A stretch of 64,000 bases of DNA from an uncultured Bacteroidota bacterium (lineage in GTDB: Bacteria; Bacteroidota; Bacteroidia; Chitinophagales; LD1), in assembly GCA_937894725.1 (NCBI GenBank), contig CALAYL010000094.1, forward strand, positions 1 through 64,000, given 5' to 3'. This document shows, in pieces, positions 44,766 to 54,174 of this stretch. The position numbers were made by a program, and so were the translations under genes. Under the pieces are notes generated by a model. The model saw only the letters and a program-made list of their open reading frames with translations, was not told the origin of the DNA and made no database searches. Positions within the stretch are counted from its first letter, which is position 1, and each line of letters starts with the position of its first letter.

Positions 44766-44811
44766 TTCTCCTAAAATAAAAATAAAGTAGAAATTAATAT
44801 TAATTTGATGG

Positions 44812-45843
44812 ATGAAATTGACCGTAGTCATCTGTGCCAGAAATGAATCTGCTAATTTAGCCGCACTTTTTCAAGCACTTTCTAGCCAAGTTTTGAAAGA
44901 AAATTGGGAGATAATTTTTATTGATGATTTTAGCACAGATGAAACTGCCGCTCTGCTCCAAAATTTTTGTGATAATACATCCAATGCCCAACTTTTGTGC
45001 CTTTCCGATATCGCTAGTTTTTCGCCATATACACCTAATAAAAAGAAGGGGATTGATTGGGCGGTATCGTTAGCCAAAGCTCCTTGGGTAGTGCTTACAG
45101 ATGCAGATTGTACTTTTGGACCAAACTGGCTAAAACGAATTTATGAAACTATAGGCAATACCAATGCAGACGTAATCTGTGGACCAGTGATGTTTTATGA
45201 CACGCCCCATTTCTTATCAAAATTCATTTTGCTCGACCAAATGGCTATGATGGCGCTTACCAAATGGACAGTAAAGCAGCATATTCCCGTATTAGCCAAT
45301 GGCGCTAATCTTTCGTTTAATAAAGAAAAATTTTTGGCACTAGCTCCTTATAGCCAAAATCAGCACATCTATTCTGGCGATGATGTTTTTCTGTTGCAGG
45401 CTTTTTTATCTAATGGAGGAAATGCAATCTATTTACAAGATGAAAATGCAATTGTTAGCACCTATTCTCCAGCTTCATTTTCTGCATTTATACATCAGCG
45501 GGTACGATGGGCGAGTAAAAGTGTAACCTATAAAAACAGCAGACTAACAAGTGGGTTGATAGCTATATATCTTTTCAATCTACTACTAATGCTCATCGCA
45601 TTATCGAGTATTTGGATTGCTTCTTTACGATTGCCGTTGCTGATATTTTTTTTGTTAAAAACAATAGTTGACACTATTATCATCTTTCCGCAAGCTCATT
45701 TTTTTAAGAAAAAGGGACAGCTATGGCGAATGCCTATAGCTGAATGTTTTCATATTTGTTATGTAGTCTTTTTCGGTTTGTTATCTTTATCCAATACATA
45801 TACCTGGAAAGGAAGAAAAGTCACCAATGGAAATGGAAAATAG
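44812..45843 (+). CDS. Family 2 glycosyltransferase, second copy
   Basis: A 343-residue GT2, clearly a paralogue of the one at 40.5 kb: 'LTVVICARNESANLAALFQA', 'IFIDDFSTDETAALLQ', 'WVVLTDADCTFGPNWLK', 'IYSGDDVFLLQAFLSNGG' and 'SAFIHQRVRWASKSVTYKNS'. It lacks the N-terminal membrane helix but has C-terminal membrane segments. It lies divergent from the TonB receptor. It overlaps the Opp-type permease by 17 bases, so they are transcribed together, although no obvious biochemical link exists. Confidence 0.88.
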   Translation: MKLTVVICARNESANLAALFQALSSQVLKENWEIIFIDDFSTDETAALLQNFCDNTSNAQLLCLSDIASFSPYTPNKKKGIDWAVSLAKAPWVVLTDADCTFGPNWLKRIYETIGNTNADVICGPVMFYDTPHFLSKFILLDQMAMMALTKWTVKQHIPVLANGANLSFNKEKFLALAPYSQNQHIYSGDDVFLLQAFLSNGGNAIYLQDENAIVSTYSPASFSAFIHQRVRWASKSVTYKNSRLTSGLIAIYLFNLLLMLIALSSIWIASLRLPLLIFFLLKTIVDTIIIFPQAHFFKKKGQLWRMPIAECFHICYVVFFGLLSLSNTYTWKGRKVTNGNGK

Positions 45844-46951
45844 TCAATCACTCAATCAAAAAGCATGGAAGCGATTTAAGCGAAATGCGTCTGCCATGGC
45901 TGGACTCGTACTGATTTTGTTGAGTTTTGTAGTGGCTATTTTTGCGTATCAATTAGCTCCAGATGGTACCCCCGATGCCAATGAACAAGTGTTAGAATTG
46001 GAAACCCATCCTCCTGGTTTTAAAATCAATTTGTTGCCTGTCAAAAAAAATATTCACGAGCCTGAGCAGAAAAGTTTTCTAAGTGCTTTTTTTAATGGGA
46101 AACCCAATGAATGCTACCTATTACCTATCCATAAAATGGAAATAAAAGAGGATAGTATTTATGTTGAAGTATATAAAGGAATGCAGTTTCCGGTAGAACA
46201 AAAAGTTTTTGCTTTGACATCTATCAAATTGAAAGACGGCAAACCCGATTTGATGAGTAGGCGATTTTGGTTGGGCACGGATAGGTTTGGGAGAGATATA
46301 CTCAGTAGATTGATTATTGGTGTGCGTGTATCGCTTTTTGTAGGAATGATAGCAGTCGTTATTTCACTCCTTATCGGCATTGTATTGGGTGCATTTGCGG
46401 GCTATTTTAGAGGCTGGATTGATAGTGTGATTATGTGGCTTATCAATGTTTTTTGGGCCATACCCACCCTGCTGCTTGCTATGGGTTTGTATGTAGGTGT
46501 TGGCGGTTTGATAGAATCAAAATTGCTGTTGATTTTTATAGCGGTCGGTCTCACTATGTGGGTAGATGTAGCACGTCTTGTGCGAGGGCAATTTATCTCT
46601 ATACGTGAAGCAGAATTTGTAACAGCTGCTTATAGCTTAGGATTTACGCATTTGCGTACTATTTTTAGACATATTTTACCCAATATTTTAGGGCCTATCT
46701 TTGTAGTGGCGAGTGCTAATTTTGCTAATGCTATTTTAGTCGAATCGGGTTTGAGTTTTATAGGATTAGGTATCCAACCACCAGCCCCATCTTGGGGAGG
46801 TATGCTCAATGAATATCGCGATTTTATAGATTCAGATAAAGCCTTTTTGGCACTTGCCCCAGGTATTGCTATTATGCTTTTAGTACTGGCTTTTAATCTT
46901 GTAGGAAATGGCCTTAGAGATGCATTTGACGTAAAAGGGAAAACAGAATAA
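45827..46951 (+). CDS. ABC transporter permease, OppC/DppC type
   Basis: A 374-residue permease. After a cytoplasmic start ('KAWKRFKRNASAMAGLVLIL') there is one membrane helix and a periplasmic insert of ~90 residues. The BPD domain follows, 'DRFGRDILSRLIIGVRVSLF', with the EAA loop 'EAEFVTAAYSLGFTHLRTIF' and 'ESGLSFIGLGIQPPAPSWGG'. These are hallmarks of the oligo/dipeptide family. The second permease, the ATPases and the binding protein are not in this window, so the gene is an orphan here. Its partners may lie elsewhere, as in many Bacteroidota genomes. Confidence 0.9.
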   Translation: MEMENSQSLNQKAWKRFKRNASAMAGLVLILLSFVVAIFAYQLAPDGTPDANEQVLELETHPPGFKINLLPVKKNIHEPEQKSFLSAFFNGKPNECYLLPIHKMEIKEDSIYVEVYKGMQFPVEQKVFALTSIKLKDGKPDLMSRRFWLGTDRFGRDILSRLIIGVRVSLFVGMIAVVISLLIGIVLGAFAGYFRGWIDSVIMWLINVFWAIPTLLLAMGLYVGVGGLIESKLLLIFIAVGLTMWVDVARLVRGQFISIREAEFVTAAYSLGFTHLRTIFRHILPNILGPIFVVASANFANAILVESGLSFIGLGIQPPAPSWGGMLNEYRDFIDSDKAFLALAPGIAIMLLVLAFNLVGNGLRDAFDVKGKTE

Positions 46952-46952
46952 T

Positions 46953-48203
46953 ATGAGTGAAAATGCGGAATTAGATTTTTTCAAAAAGCGATTGGGTAGC
47001 TCCGAATCGCTACTCATGCTTAAACAACGACAAATAGATTGTATTCTCGAAATCACCCGTGCGATTACTCAAAATTTGCCTTCAGTGGCATTGGCACGCA
47101 CACTTCAAACCACTATTTATGCGCAGCTTGGCATTCATAAAAGTGCTTTATTAATCAAAACAGATAGTTGGGATTGCGCTTATTATCAAGCCGAAGGAGA
47201 GATGGAATTTAGGCAGCGATTAATGGATTATACTCAACTCTTTGACAGCTCAAAATATTTGGTTGTATTGAATGATGATAGTCAATTTGAAATGGCGATA
47301 CCTGTATTTTTCAAACAAACACTGATAGGGGTATCTTTGGTAGGTGGACTAGAATCGTTGAGTCAGGATTTAAAAGAAGAAAAAATCAAATTTGTACAAA
47401 CTATAGTCAGTCTGATATGTGTGGCAAATGAGAATAAAAGACTTGCGCGCAAGGAAGCCAGGCAACAAGTGGTAGAGCGGGATTTGTTTTTGGCATCAGA
47501 AATTCAGCGGGTACTCATTCCTGCAAAGTTTCCTCTAAATGCTCACTTTAAAGTATCTGCGTTTTATAAACCATACAGAAATATAGGTGGCGATTACTAT
47601 GATTTTTTGAAGTTGAGCGAAGATCAATATTTCTTTTGTATGTGCGACATTTCCGGTAAGGGTATAGCAGCAGCAATGCTCATGGCCAATTTTCAAGCAT
47701 CTCTCCGATTCACTATTCGTCAGCGATTGCCATTGATAGAGGCCGTCAAGACGTTGAATACTGCTTTGCTTGATATTACCAAAGGAGATTCATTCATTAC
47801 GGCATTTTTTGGACTGCTCGATTGCAATAAATGTACATTAGAATATGTAAATGCAGGGCATAATAATCCACTCATTTTTAATAAGGGGAAAGTAGAAGAG
47901 CTTAGCATAGGTTGTACCATTTTGGGCATAGTAGAGGAGTTGCCAAAAATAGAATCGGGCAAAGTGAGTATAAGCAAAAATACTACGCTTATTACTTATA
48001 CAGATGGACTTACAGAGGCTTCTAATAAAGAGGACGAACTCTATGGCGAGGAGCGTTTATCTCAATTTTTCTTGGATAGAAATGAAACCGACCCCGAGCT
48101 TTTAAATATTGAATTGATTCAATCTATCCTTGATTTTTCAAAGAAAGATTTTTTTGATGATGACATATCATTGATGACTATCCGCTTTGAAGGAGGGACT
48201 TGA
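46953..48203 (+). CDS. GAF-like / SpoIIE serine phosphatase (RsbU-type)
   Basis: A 416-residue protein. Residues ~20-155 resemble a GAF sensor domain. Residues ~175-410 form a PP2C/SpoIIE phosphatase: 'ASEIQRVLIPAKFP', 'YKPYRNIGGDYYDFLKLSED', 'FCMCDISGKGIAAAMLMANF', 'NAGHNNPLIFN', 'ITYTDGLTEASNKED' and 'DDDISLMTIRF', with the metal-binding Asp residues kept. Enzymes of this class switch on anti-anti-sigma factors; none is found nearby. Its start is two bases after the permease stop. Its end overlaps the Wzy-like gene by 36 bases. Confidence 0.92.
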   Translation: MSENAELDFFKKRLGSSESLLMLKQRQIDCILEITRAITQNLPSVALARTLQTTIYAQLGIHKSALLIKTDSWDCAYYQAEGEMEFRQRLMDYTQLFDSSKYLVVLNDDSQFEMAIPVFFKQTLIGVSLVGGLESLSQDLKEEKIKFVQTIVSLICVANENKRLARKEARQQVVERDLFLASEIQRVLIPAKFPLNAHFKVSAFYKPYRNIGGDYYDFLKLSEDQYFFCMCDISGKGIAAAMLMANFQASLRFTIRQRLPLIEAVKTLNTALLDITKGDSFITAFFGLLDCNKCTLEYVNAGHNNPLIFNKGKVEELSIGCTILGIVEELPKIESGKVSISKNTTLITYTDGLTEASNKEDELYGEERLSQFFLDRNETDPELLNIELIQSILDFSKKDFFDDDISLMTIRFEGGT

Positions 48204-49634
48204 TTTTTCAAACACTAGCCATCGTATAGATATCATAGCTAATAGTGAAACTGTAAGGTAATAAAATGGGCCTACCTTATCACTTTCGAGCATATCACTC
48301 AAAAGCAGATTCACATATAGTGATAACATGCACTGCATCAAAATCATCACTATCCATTTTTGTTCCTTGGACACTCTTTGATAAAGCTTATTTCCTTCCC
48401 AAAAAACAAGGATAGTTAGTATTGAAAAAATAAACAACCCAATGGCTCCCTGTTCTACTAGGATAAGCAAAAAATAATTGTGAACGGTAGATCGCTCCTC
48501 ATTTTCAGAGATATAGGTCTCAAAAGCACTGAGCGCATATTTTTTGTAATAGTCATAGAAATTACCGGATCCCACACCCATCCATGGCCTATCGCTAACC
48601 ATTTGCACCGCAGCCACCCATCGATATATCCGTTCCATACTTGATACGTCTTCACCCTCAAAAGTGGAAGTGATGTGCGACCCAAAATCATCATGGTAAA
48701 TAGTTCTATCAAAGTCAGGGGCAAAGCGCATGTAATAATTATCCTTTACCAAAAAAGTTACACCTATTATTATAACGACTACAGCGCCAATCAAAAGAGG
48801 CTTGAGTACATTCCATCGTAATACAAAATAAAAGGGGATCATAGCCAACAATGCGAGCATGCAAGTACGGGTATAAGAAAAATAAATAGCCACTATGTAA
48901 AGCAATATACTTGCACTCACTAGCTTGTATTTGAAACTGTTTTTTGGGTACCATTTTCGCCCCATCCATAACCAGGGAAAAAAGATAGAGACCATAGCCG
49001 CATAGTTGACATGATTTCTGAAATAAGGACCTACACTACGGTTGATATCTTCAAATGCAAAATGATAAATAATGCCATGCCGCAACATCGTAACGATGAT
49101 GGCTAGTGTGAGTGGTACAAAAATGGCCCAAAATATCTTTCGGATATCAGCCGCTGTTTTGATAATATAAAAAGGAAGTATCGAGAAAGGTAAAAAGTAC
49201 CATGTCTTTGATAAAAAAACCTTTACAGAGTAAACAAAGTTTTCGCTATTGATAGCACAAATCAAAATCCAAAGCAAATGAAACAAGAGCCAAAGCAATG
49301 GCTTGAATTTAAACGCGTGGAGAGGAAATTTTTCTGATTTTGAAAAGAGCAGCAGTAGTGTAATACCCATGAGCCCTATCATCAAGGGTTCGGTAGGTAA
49401 ATCGGTAGCAAGGCTTGATGAGAAATAATACTCGACAGAGAGGGGCAAGGTAAATAAGAGTAGGTAGAATAAACTTTTATAATTCACTATTCCCCATAAA
49501 ACAACTAATAAACCGAAAGGCAATGCGGCTAAGATGGGTATATGCATTACTTGACCTACGCAAAACAAGGCGATAACGCTGCTGCAAAAACTATAAAATA
49601 ATATAGTAGGTGATAATGGACGTAAAGCCAGCAT
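48168..49634 (-). CDS. O-antigen ligase / polymerase-like membrane protein
   Basis: A 488-residue protein with twelve or so membrane segments. A conserved periplasmic loop at ~325-390 contains 'RIYRWVAAVQMVSDRPWMGV' and 'STVHNYFLLILVEQGAIGLF', the Wzy/WaaL signature with Arg and His. It would polymerise or ligate lipid-linked surface sugar units. It lies four bases after the Wzz-like gene on the same strand, followed upstream by the Wzx-like gene, so the three form a polysaccharide-export operon. Confidence 0.9.
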   Translation of the reverse strand: MLALRPLSPTILFYSFCSSVIALFCVGQVMHIPILAALPFGLLVVLWGIVNYKSLFYLLLFTLPLSVEYYFSSSLATDLPTEPLMIGLMGITLLLLFSKSEKFPLHAFKFKPLLWLLFHLLWILICAINSENFVYSVKVFLSKTWYFLPFSILPFYIIKTAADIRKIFWAIFVPLTLAIIVTMLRHGIIYHFAFEDINRSVGPYFRNHVNYAAMVSIFFPWLWMGRKWYPKNSFKYKLVSASILLYIVAIYFSYTRTCMLALLAMIPFYFVLRWNVLKPLLIGAVVVIIIGVTFLVKDNYYMRFAPDFDRTIYHDDFGSHITSTFEGEDVSSMERIYRWVAAVQMVSDRPWMGVGSGNFYDYYKKYALSAFETYISENEERSTVHNYFLLILVEQGAIGLFIFSILTILVFWEGNKLYQRVSKEQKWIVMILMQCMLSLYVNLLLSDMLESDKVGPFYYLTVSLLAMISIRWLVFEKSSPSFKADSHQ

Positions 49635-49638
49635 AGCC

Positions 49639-50580
49639 TTATAATTGAGCGCTGATTTTTTTGTATTCTTCTACTCCAAGTGCACCAAAAACTCCCGCCA
49701 TCAAACTCAATATAAACGCTGTGATAACGATAATTGAACGCTTAGGTTTTTCTTTTCTATCGGCCTCAAATGGAGCCTCAATAATGGATAGTGAAGAGCC
49801 ACCTGCTTCAAGTGAAGCTTGAATTTGTTCTCTAATTTCTGTCATATTGTTGAGTAGTTCAAGTGTGCTTTTTTGTTTTGCTAAAATCACTTTATACGTT
49901 TGCACAGCATCGAAATTATTACCTTCTACGACCTGACTTCCCAATTGCGATTTTACTGAAATGTTATACACTTTCCCTAATTGTGCCATGCTATCTCCAT
50001 AGGTAGTGGCGCGTTCTTGTTGCGCCAATATCTGTTTATCAAACATCGTCATTTGAGTGCGCTTGCTCTCATTCATACGTGCTTTGTTTGTTTCATCTAC
50101 ATACTTCAATGCAAACTCCACTATCTCTTTTGCCAGTTTTGGATCTGTGTCTAAAGATGATATTTCTACTGCTCCTTGCTCAGTTTTCAGGACTTTAAAA
50201 TTGCTCTCAAATTCTTTTTTCACCTTCGTACGCCAAAATTGTTTGGTAGTATCTATATCGTAGTGTGCTGCTAGCTGAAACTGATTTATAATATGCTGTG
50301 CTAAGTCTGCTGATTGTGCTATCGTCAATACTCTATTTGCATCTTCTTTGTCGCCATAGAATGGCACAGTGACACCAGACTCGCTAAACATTGCCGAACG
50401 ATCAGAATAGGCAAGATTGACAGGGTAGAAACGAGTATAGGACAAAAAGTAATTGTCTAAGAAAAACCATGAAAATAGGGCTACAAATATAGTAGCTACT
50501 AGGGTAAAAAGCAGGATACTTTTTTTCCATTTTTTCAAAATGCGCAATACATGCACTAAACTATACTCCTCAGTTGACAT
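49639..50580 (-). CDS. Wzz-like chain-length determinant
   Basis: A 313-residue protein with two membrane helices at the ends ('KSILLFTLVATIFVALFSWF' and 'IIVITAFILSLMAGVFGALG') and a periplasmic helical domain ('RTQMTMFDKQILAQQERATT'). The 'APFEADRKEKPKRS' Pro-rich motif stands just before the second helix. This matches Wzz/GumC-type regulators of polysaccharide chain length. No tyrosine-kinase domain is attached. It stands between the Wzx-like and Wzy-like genes. Confidence 0.9.
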   Translation of the reverse strand: MSTEEYSLVHVLRILKKWKKSILLFTLVATIFVALFSWFFLDNYFLSYTRFYPVNLAYSDRSAMFSESGVTVPFYGDKEDANRVLTIAQSADLAQHIINQFQLAAHYDIDTTKQFWRTKVKKEFESNFKVLKTEQGAVEISSLDTDPKLAKEIVEFALKYVDETNKARMNESKRTQMTMFDKQILAQQERATTYGDSMAQLGKVYNISVKSQLGSQVVEGNNFDAVQTYKVILAKQKSTLELLNNMTEIREQIQASLEAGGSSLSIIEAPFEADRKEKPKRSIIVITAFILSLMAGVFGALGVEEYKKISAQL

Positions 50581-50610
50581 AGATAGATTTTTCGCTAAAA
50601 TAAAAATATT

Positions 50611-51885
50611 TCACACCCTTTGCCTCGAATCCTCCTTATCCTGTAAAATAGGGAGCGAAACTACGATATGTAAGATGGCCACTATCAGCTGTGTTATCAA
50701 TGCGGCATAAGCAGCACCAATGGCCGCAAATCGAGGAATCAAGAGGTAGTTAGCTACTATATTTACGACTATGCCAGACAAGGCTATAAAGTTGAGTTGC
50801 ATGAGCTTGCCTTTGGCGGTCAGCAAAGTGCCAAAAATGTACACAGTAGAGATAGGAATAAAAGCAAACATCAAAGTCGATAAAACGATTTGATAGCGGA
50901 TATCTGATGTGTGATAAAGTAGCTGAATTATTTCGACTTTAAAATATGCGCAAAAGCCCGCTAACGCTACAGAAGCCATCAATACTAAGCTAAAACTAAA
51001 TCCAACTAATGAGCGCACCGAAGTTTTTTCTTTAAATGCCTTAGAAAACATGGGTAACAAAATGGTAGCAACTAAAAATCCAAATTGCGTAGCCGCATCT
51101 AGTAGTCTGAATCCAGCGGCATAAATACCTGTTTCTATAGGATTTTCGGGCAAAAGTAGATGGAGTAATATCGCATCTACACGGCCATAAATAGTCATCA
51201 AAAACACCAGTAATGCAAATGGAAGCGACTTGATTAAGATACGTTTTGTGTATTTTTTATTCCACTTAATTATCGTCTCGTTCGTTAATTTTTTTACAAA
51301 ATAGTAGGCCACTAGCATCGTGATGAAAAGTGCTAAAGATTGGGCTAGCACGAAATGAAGTAACTGGCTTGCCTTGCTGATATCACTAAATATAATCCAG
51401 GTAGTAAGTACAAAAATGATAGATAGAATTTTGTCTAAAACAGATACAAATGAGTCGCGTTTAAAGAAATGTAGAGCCGCTATATAGGCTCTAAAGTGAA
51501 GTGTGAATGAAAGTAAAATTTGGTTAAACGCAAGTATAGCTAAGAGGTACAGAATATTTGTTTCTACACCCAAAATCAATGCTACGAGCATAGTCATTAC
51601 AAAATAAGCTAATGCTAGCAGTCCTTTTACTTGAATGAAATTGGATAAAAAAGAAGCTGCTCTAGTGGGTGTGCGGGATACTGCTCTGTTCGTAAAATTG
51701 TTGATACCTAAGTCGAGCAATATAGAGAGTAAAAACGAAAAATTGACGGCAGTAAAGTATGTGCCATAAGCCTCTGCGCCTACTAGCAGTTGCACTTTTC
51801 TATCTATTGCAAAAATCCAAACTGGCTTCACCAATAAATTGGCAAAAAGCAGGAAGGCGAAATTTTGTGCAAACTTTTTGCGCAT
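50611..51885 (-). CDS. Wzx-like polysaccharide flippase
   Basis: A 424-residue protein of the MOP/Wzx superfamily, with about twelve membrane segments and the characteristic 'LDLGINNFTNRAVSRTPTRA' and 'SLPFALLVFLMTIYGRVDAI' motifs. It moves the lipid-linked repeat unit to the periplasmic face. It is the first gene of the operon; the next gene starts 30 bases after its stop. The GT4 gene is divergent from it and probably part of the same glycan pathway. Confidence 0.9.
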   Translation of the reverse strand: MRKKFAQNFAFLLFANLLVKPVWIFAIDRKVQLLVGAEAYGTYFTAVNFSFLLSILLDLGINNFTNRAVSRTPTRAASFLSNFIQVKGLLALAYFVMTMLVALILGVETNILYLLAILAFNQILLSFTLHFRAYIAALHFFKRDSFVSVLDKILSIIFVLTTWIIFSDISKASQLLHFVLAQSLALFITMLVAYYFVKKLTNETIIKWNKKYTKRILIKSLPFALLVFLMTIYGRVDAILLHLLLPENPIETGIYAAGFRLLDAATQFGFLVATILLPMFSKAFKEKTSVRSLVGFSFSLVLMASVALAGFCAYFKVEIIQLLYHTSDIRYQIVLSTLMFAFIPISTVYIFGTLLTAKGKLMQLNFIALSGIVVNIVANYLLIPRFAAIGAAYAALITQLIVAILHIVVSLPILQDKEDSRQRV

Positions 51886-52014
51886 GAAAAATGCAAACTT
51901 TTATTCGTAAAGATAAAAATTGCCATTAGACCGTATTTAAAAGTATCAGATTGTAGTTTTGGCTTTCCATGCTTTTTCACTATTGCTCAAAATTCTTTTT
52001 GTAAATCGAAACAC

Positions 52015-52022
52015 TATCTTTG
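52015..52022 (+). promoter_or_regulatory. TATCTTTG -7 box of the GT4 gene
   Basis: An exact TAnnTTTG match ends 7 bases before the GTG start, so the transcript would be nearly leaderless. No -33 TTG sits at the right distance, hence low confidence. Confidence 0.3.
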
Positions 52023-52029
52023 AATCACA

Positions 52030-53187
52030 GTGAAAAAGCGACTTAAAATAGCGGTCAATACTCGTTTTCTTATAGCTGATAAGCTAGAGGGAATCGGTCT
52101 TTTTACGCTTGAAACACTGAAAGAAATGGTTGTTCAGCATCCCGAGGTGGACTTTGTTTTTTTGTTTGATAGACCTATAGATAGACAGTTTATTTTTGCT
52201 CAAAACATAATAGGCGTTAGCCTTTCGCCTCCTGCTCGCCACCCTTTTCTGTGGTATATTTGGTTTGAATGGTCGGTCAAGCAATGGCTTTCCAAGAATG
52301 CGCCTGATTTGTTTTTATCGATGGATGGTTATACGGTGCTGAATACGAAAATCCCTACGGTTACGGTCATTCACGATTTAGCATTTGAACATTTTAGAGA
52401 CCATGTTGGCGGATTGGTGCGGAAATACTATAGCTACTTTGTCCCTCTTTTTGCGCAGAAATCAAATCATTTAATTGCTGTTTCTGATTTTACAAAGCAA
52501 GATATTGTAAGGCTTTATAATGTGCCAAATCAGAAAATCGATATTGTGTATAATGCGCCTAAAGCAGTGTATCAACCTATCTCGAGCGAACAGAAAGAAG
52601 TGCTAAAAAAGAATCTTACAGAGGGTAAAGAGTTTTTTGTTTATGTAGGCGCTATTCATCCTCGAAAAAATATGATCAATCTACTATTCGCCTTTGATGC
52701 TTTCAAGAGAGAAACAAAATCGGAGACTAAGTTGGTTTTGATAGGTCGTAAGGCTTGGAAATTTGATGCAGTAGAGCAAACACTCAACTCTCTTAGTTGC
52801 AAGCAAGATGTGATTTTTTTGGGGTATTTACCATCAACCGAAATCGCTACTATCACAGCGGCTGCTATGGCTATGTGCTATGTGTCGCTTTTTGAGGGAT
52901 TTGGCATTCCTATAGTAGAGGCGCAGCAAGCAGGTACCGCTGTTATCACTAGCAACGTGACCTCTATGCCCGAAGTAGCGGGCGATGCAGCGTTGCTGGT
53001 AAATCCAAATGATCTCAACGATATAGCTCATGCTATGACCCGTATTTTGAATGAAAAATCCCTTCGTGAATTGTTGATTCAGAAGGGATTTGAAAATTGT
53101 AAACGTTTTAGTTGGCATCAGTCAGCCCAACATCTTTGGGCCGTATGCGAAAAGGTGATTAATACGTCTTTGTCAAAAATGCCTTAA
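52030..53187 (+). CDS. Family 4 glycosyltransferase
   Basis: A 385-residue GT-B enzyme. The acceptor half has 'NTRFLIADKLEGIGLFTLET' and 'TVTVIHDLAFEHFRDHVGGL'. The donor half has 'YVGAIHPRKNMINLLFAFDA', 'VFLGYLPSTEIATI' (one base variant of the common form), 'SLFEGFGIPIVEAQQAGTAV' with the E-x7-E pair, and 'VAGDAALLVNPND'. It adds a hexose to a surface glycan. The start is GTG at 52030, in line with the N-terminal 'KKRLKIAVNTR'. Its end overlaps the alpha/beta hydrolase by 29 bases. Confidence 0.92.
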   Translation: MKKRLKIAVNTRFLIADKLEGIGLFTLETLKEMVVQHPEVDFVFLFDRPIDRQFIFAQNIIGVSLSPPARHPFLWYIWFEWSVKQWLSKNAPDLFLSMDGYTVLNTKIPTVTVIHDLAFEHFRDHVGGLVRKYYSYFVPLFAQKSNHLIAVSDFTKQDIVRLYNVPNQKIDIVYNAPKAVYQPISSEQKEVLKKNLTEGKEFFVYVGAIHPRKNMINLLFAFDAFKRETKSETKLVLIGRKAWKFDAVEQTLNSLSCKQDVIFLGYLPSTEIATITAAAMAMCYVSLFEGFGIPIVEAQQAGTAVITSNVTSMPEVAGDAALLVNPNDLNDIAHAMTRILNEKSLRELLIQKGFENCKRFSWHQSAQHLWAVCEKVINTSLSKMP

Positions 53188-53983
53188 TTTTATTGAAGTA
53201 TTCATTTTTGTTTGAAGTGTAGTTCTTGTCATTTTCAACGCCTGGCACTACATATACTTCCGATGTTTTTTTGCGAATAGCTGCCAAAGCTTGCATATCG
53301 GCAGGCGTTACCACCTTATCATTGGCACCTACTATCAGCATGATAGCCTCGATGTGTGCACCTTTATCTTTGAGCGCAAATGTTGGCTCATACAATGTTT
53401 TTTCAGCGCCAGGAGGTATTATCACTTCTTTGTCTTTCACCTCTTTGAGTCTTGTTTTGATAGTTTCTAAATCAGGATAAGGGGCATCAGCAATCACTCT
53501 ACGTACTTTGATATTGTTGCAGCTCACACCTATTGCCAAGCCAGCTCCCATACCGATACCATACACGGTCACTACTTGTTTTGCATCATTCTTTTTAGTT
53601 TCAGTGATTACTGCATCTAGATCCTTTGCAAAATTGGGCATGATGTACATATTCGGATTTACACGAGCATCTTGCGATTTGCCATAACCTCGATAATCAA
53701 ACATGACCACATTATAATTTGCACCTAAAAAAAGCCCAGCTATATCAAAATTGTCAGCCATATTACCATCACCATCATCGCAGATTATCACCGTTTGCGA
53801 AGACATGCTCTTTGCAGGGCTAATCCGCCAAGCCAAAATATCAAATCCATCTTCAGTCTGAACATGCCATTCTTTGGCATTCAACCCCAAATCTTCTGGA
53901 TAAAAGGCATATTCCTTAGATGGTTTTAACGCAAAAGCAGATACTAAGCTTAGCGACAAACAAATGCTAAATAGTTTTTTCAT
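53159..53983 (-). CDS. Secreted alpha/beta hydrolase
   Basis: A 274-residue alpha/beta hydrolase with a signal peptide (KKLFSICLSLSLVSAFALKP). It has 'NVVMFDYRGYGKSQD' near residue 95 and the nucleophile-elbow region 'VTVYGIGMGAGLAIGVSCNN', in which the expected G-x-S-x-G reads G-I-G-M-G. The Ser nucleophile is thus missing by eye, although the Asp/His region ('MLIVGANDKVVTPADM') is kept. It may be an inactive or divergent member. It converges with the GT4 gene. Confidence 0.82.
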   Translation of the reverse strand: MKKLFSICLSLSLVSAFALKPSKEYAFYPEDLGLNAKEWHVQTEDGFDILAWRISPAKSMSSQTVIICDDGDGNMADNFDIAGLFLGANYNVVMFDYRGYGKSQDARVNPNMYIMPNFAKDLDAVITETKKNDAKQVVTVYGIGMGAGLAIGVSCNNIKVRRVIADAPYPDLETIKTRLKEVKDKEVIIPPGAEKTLYEPTFALKDKGAHIEAIMLIVGANDKVVTPADMQALAAIRKKTSEVYVVPGVENDKNYTSNKNEYFNKIKAFLTKTY

Positions 53984-54174
53984 AGTAGGTAAATTTTTTA
54001 GTTATTGAATTTCTAAGGTAATAAATTTTGATAGAAATTTTGGACTTTAAGACTTGCTGCTTTACCCCTTGCGTTTACATTTCATTTTTTCAAAGCGTAT
54101 AGCGTGTAGTTCAACCTATGTCAATAGTGGATATTGAAAATCTGGAAGCTCATTTTTTGCCTTACTTTTAGGTT

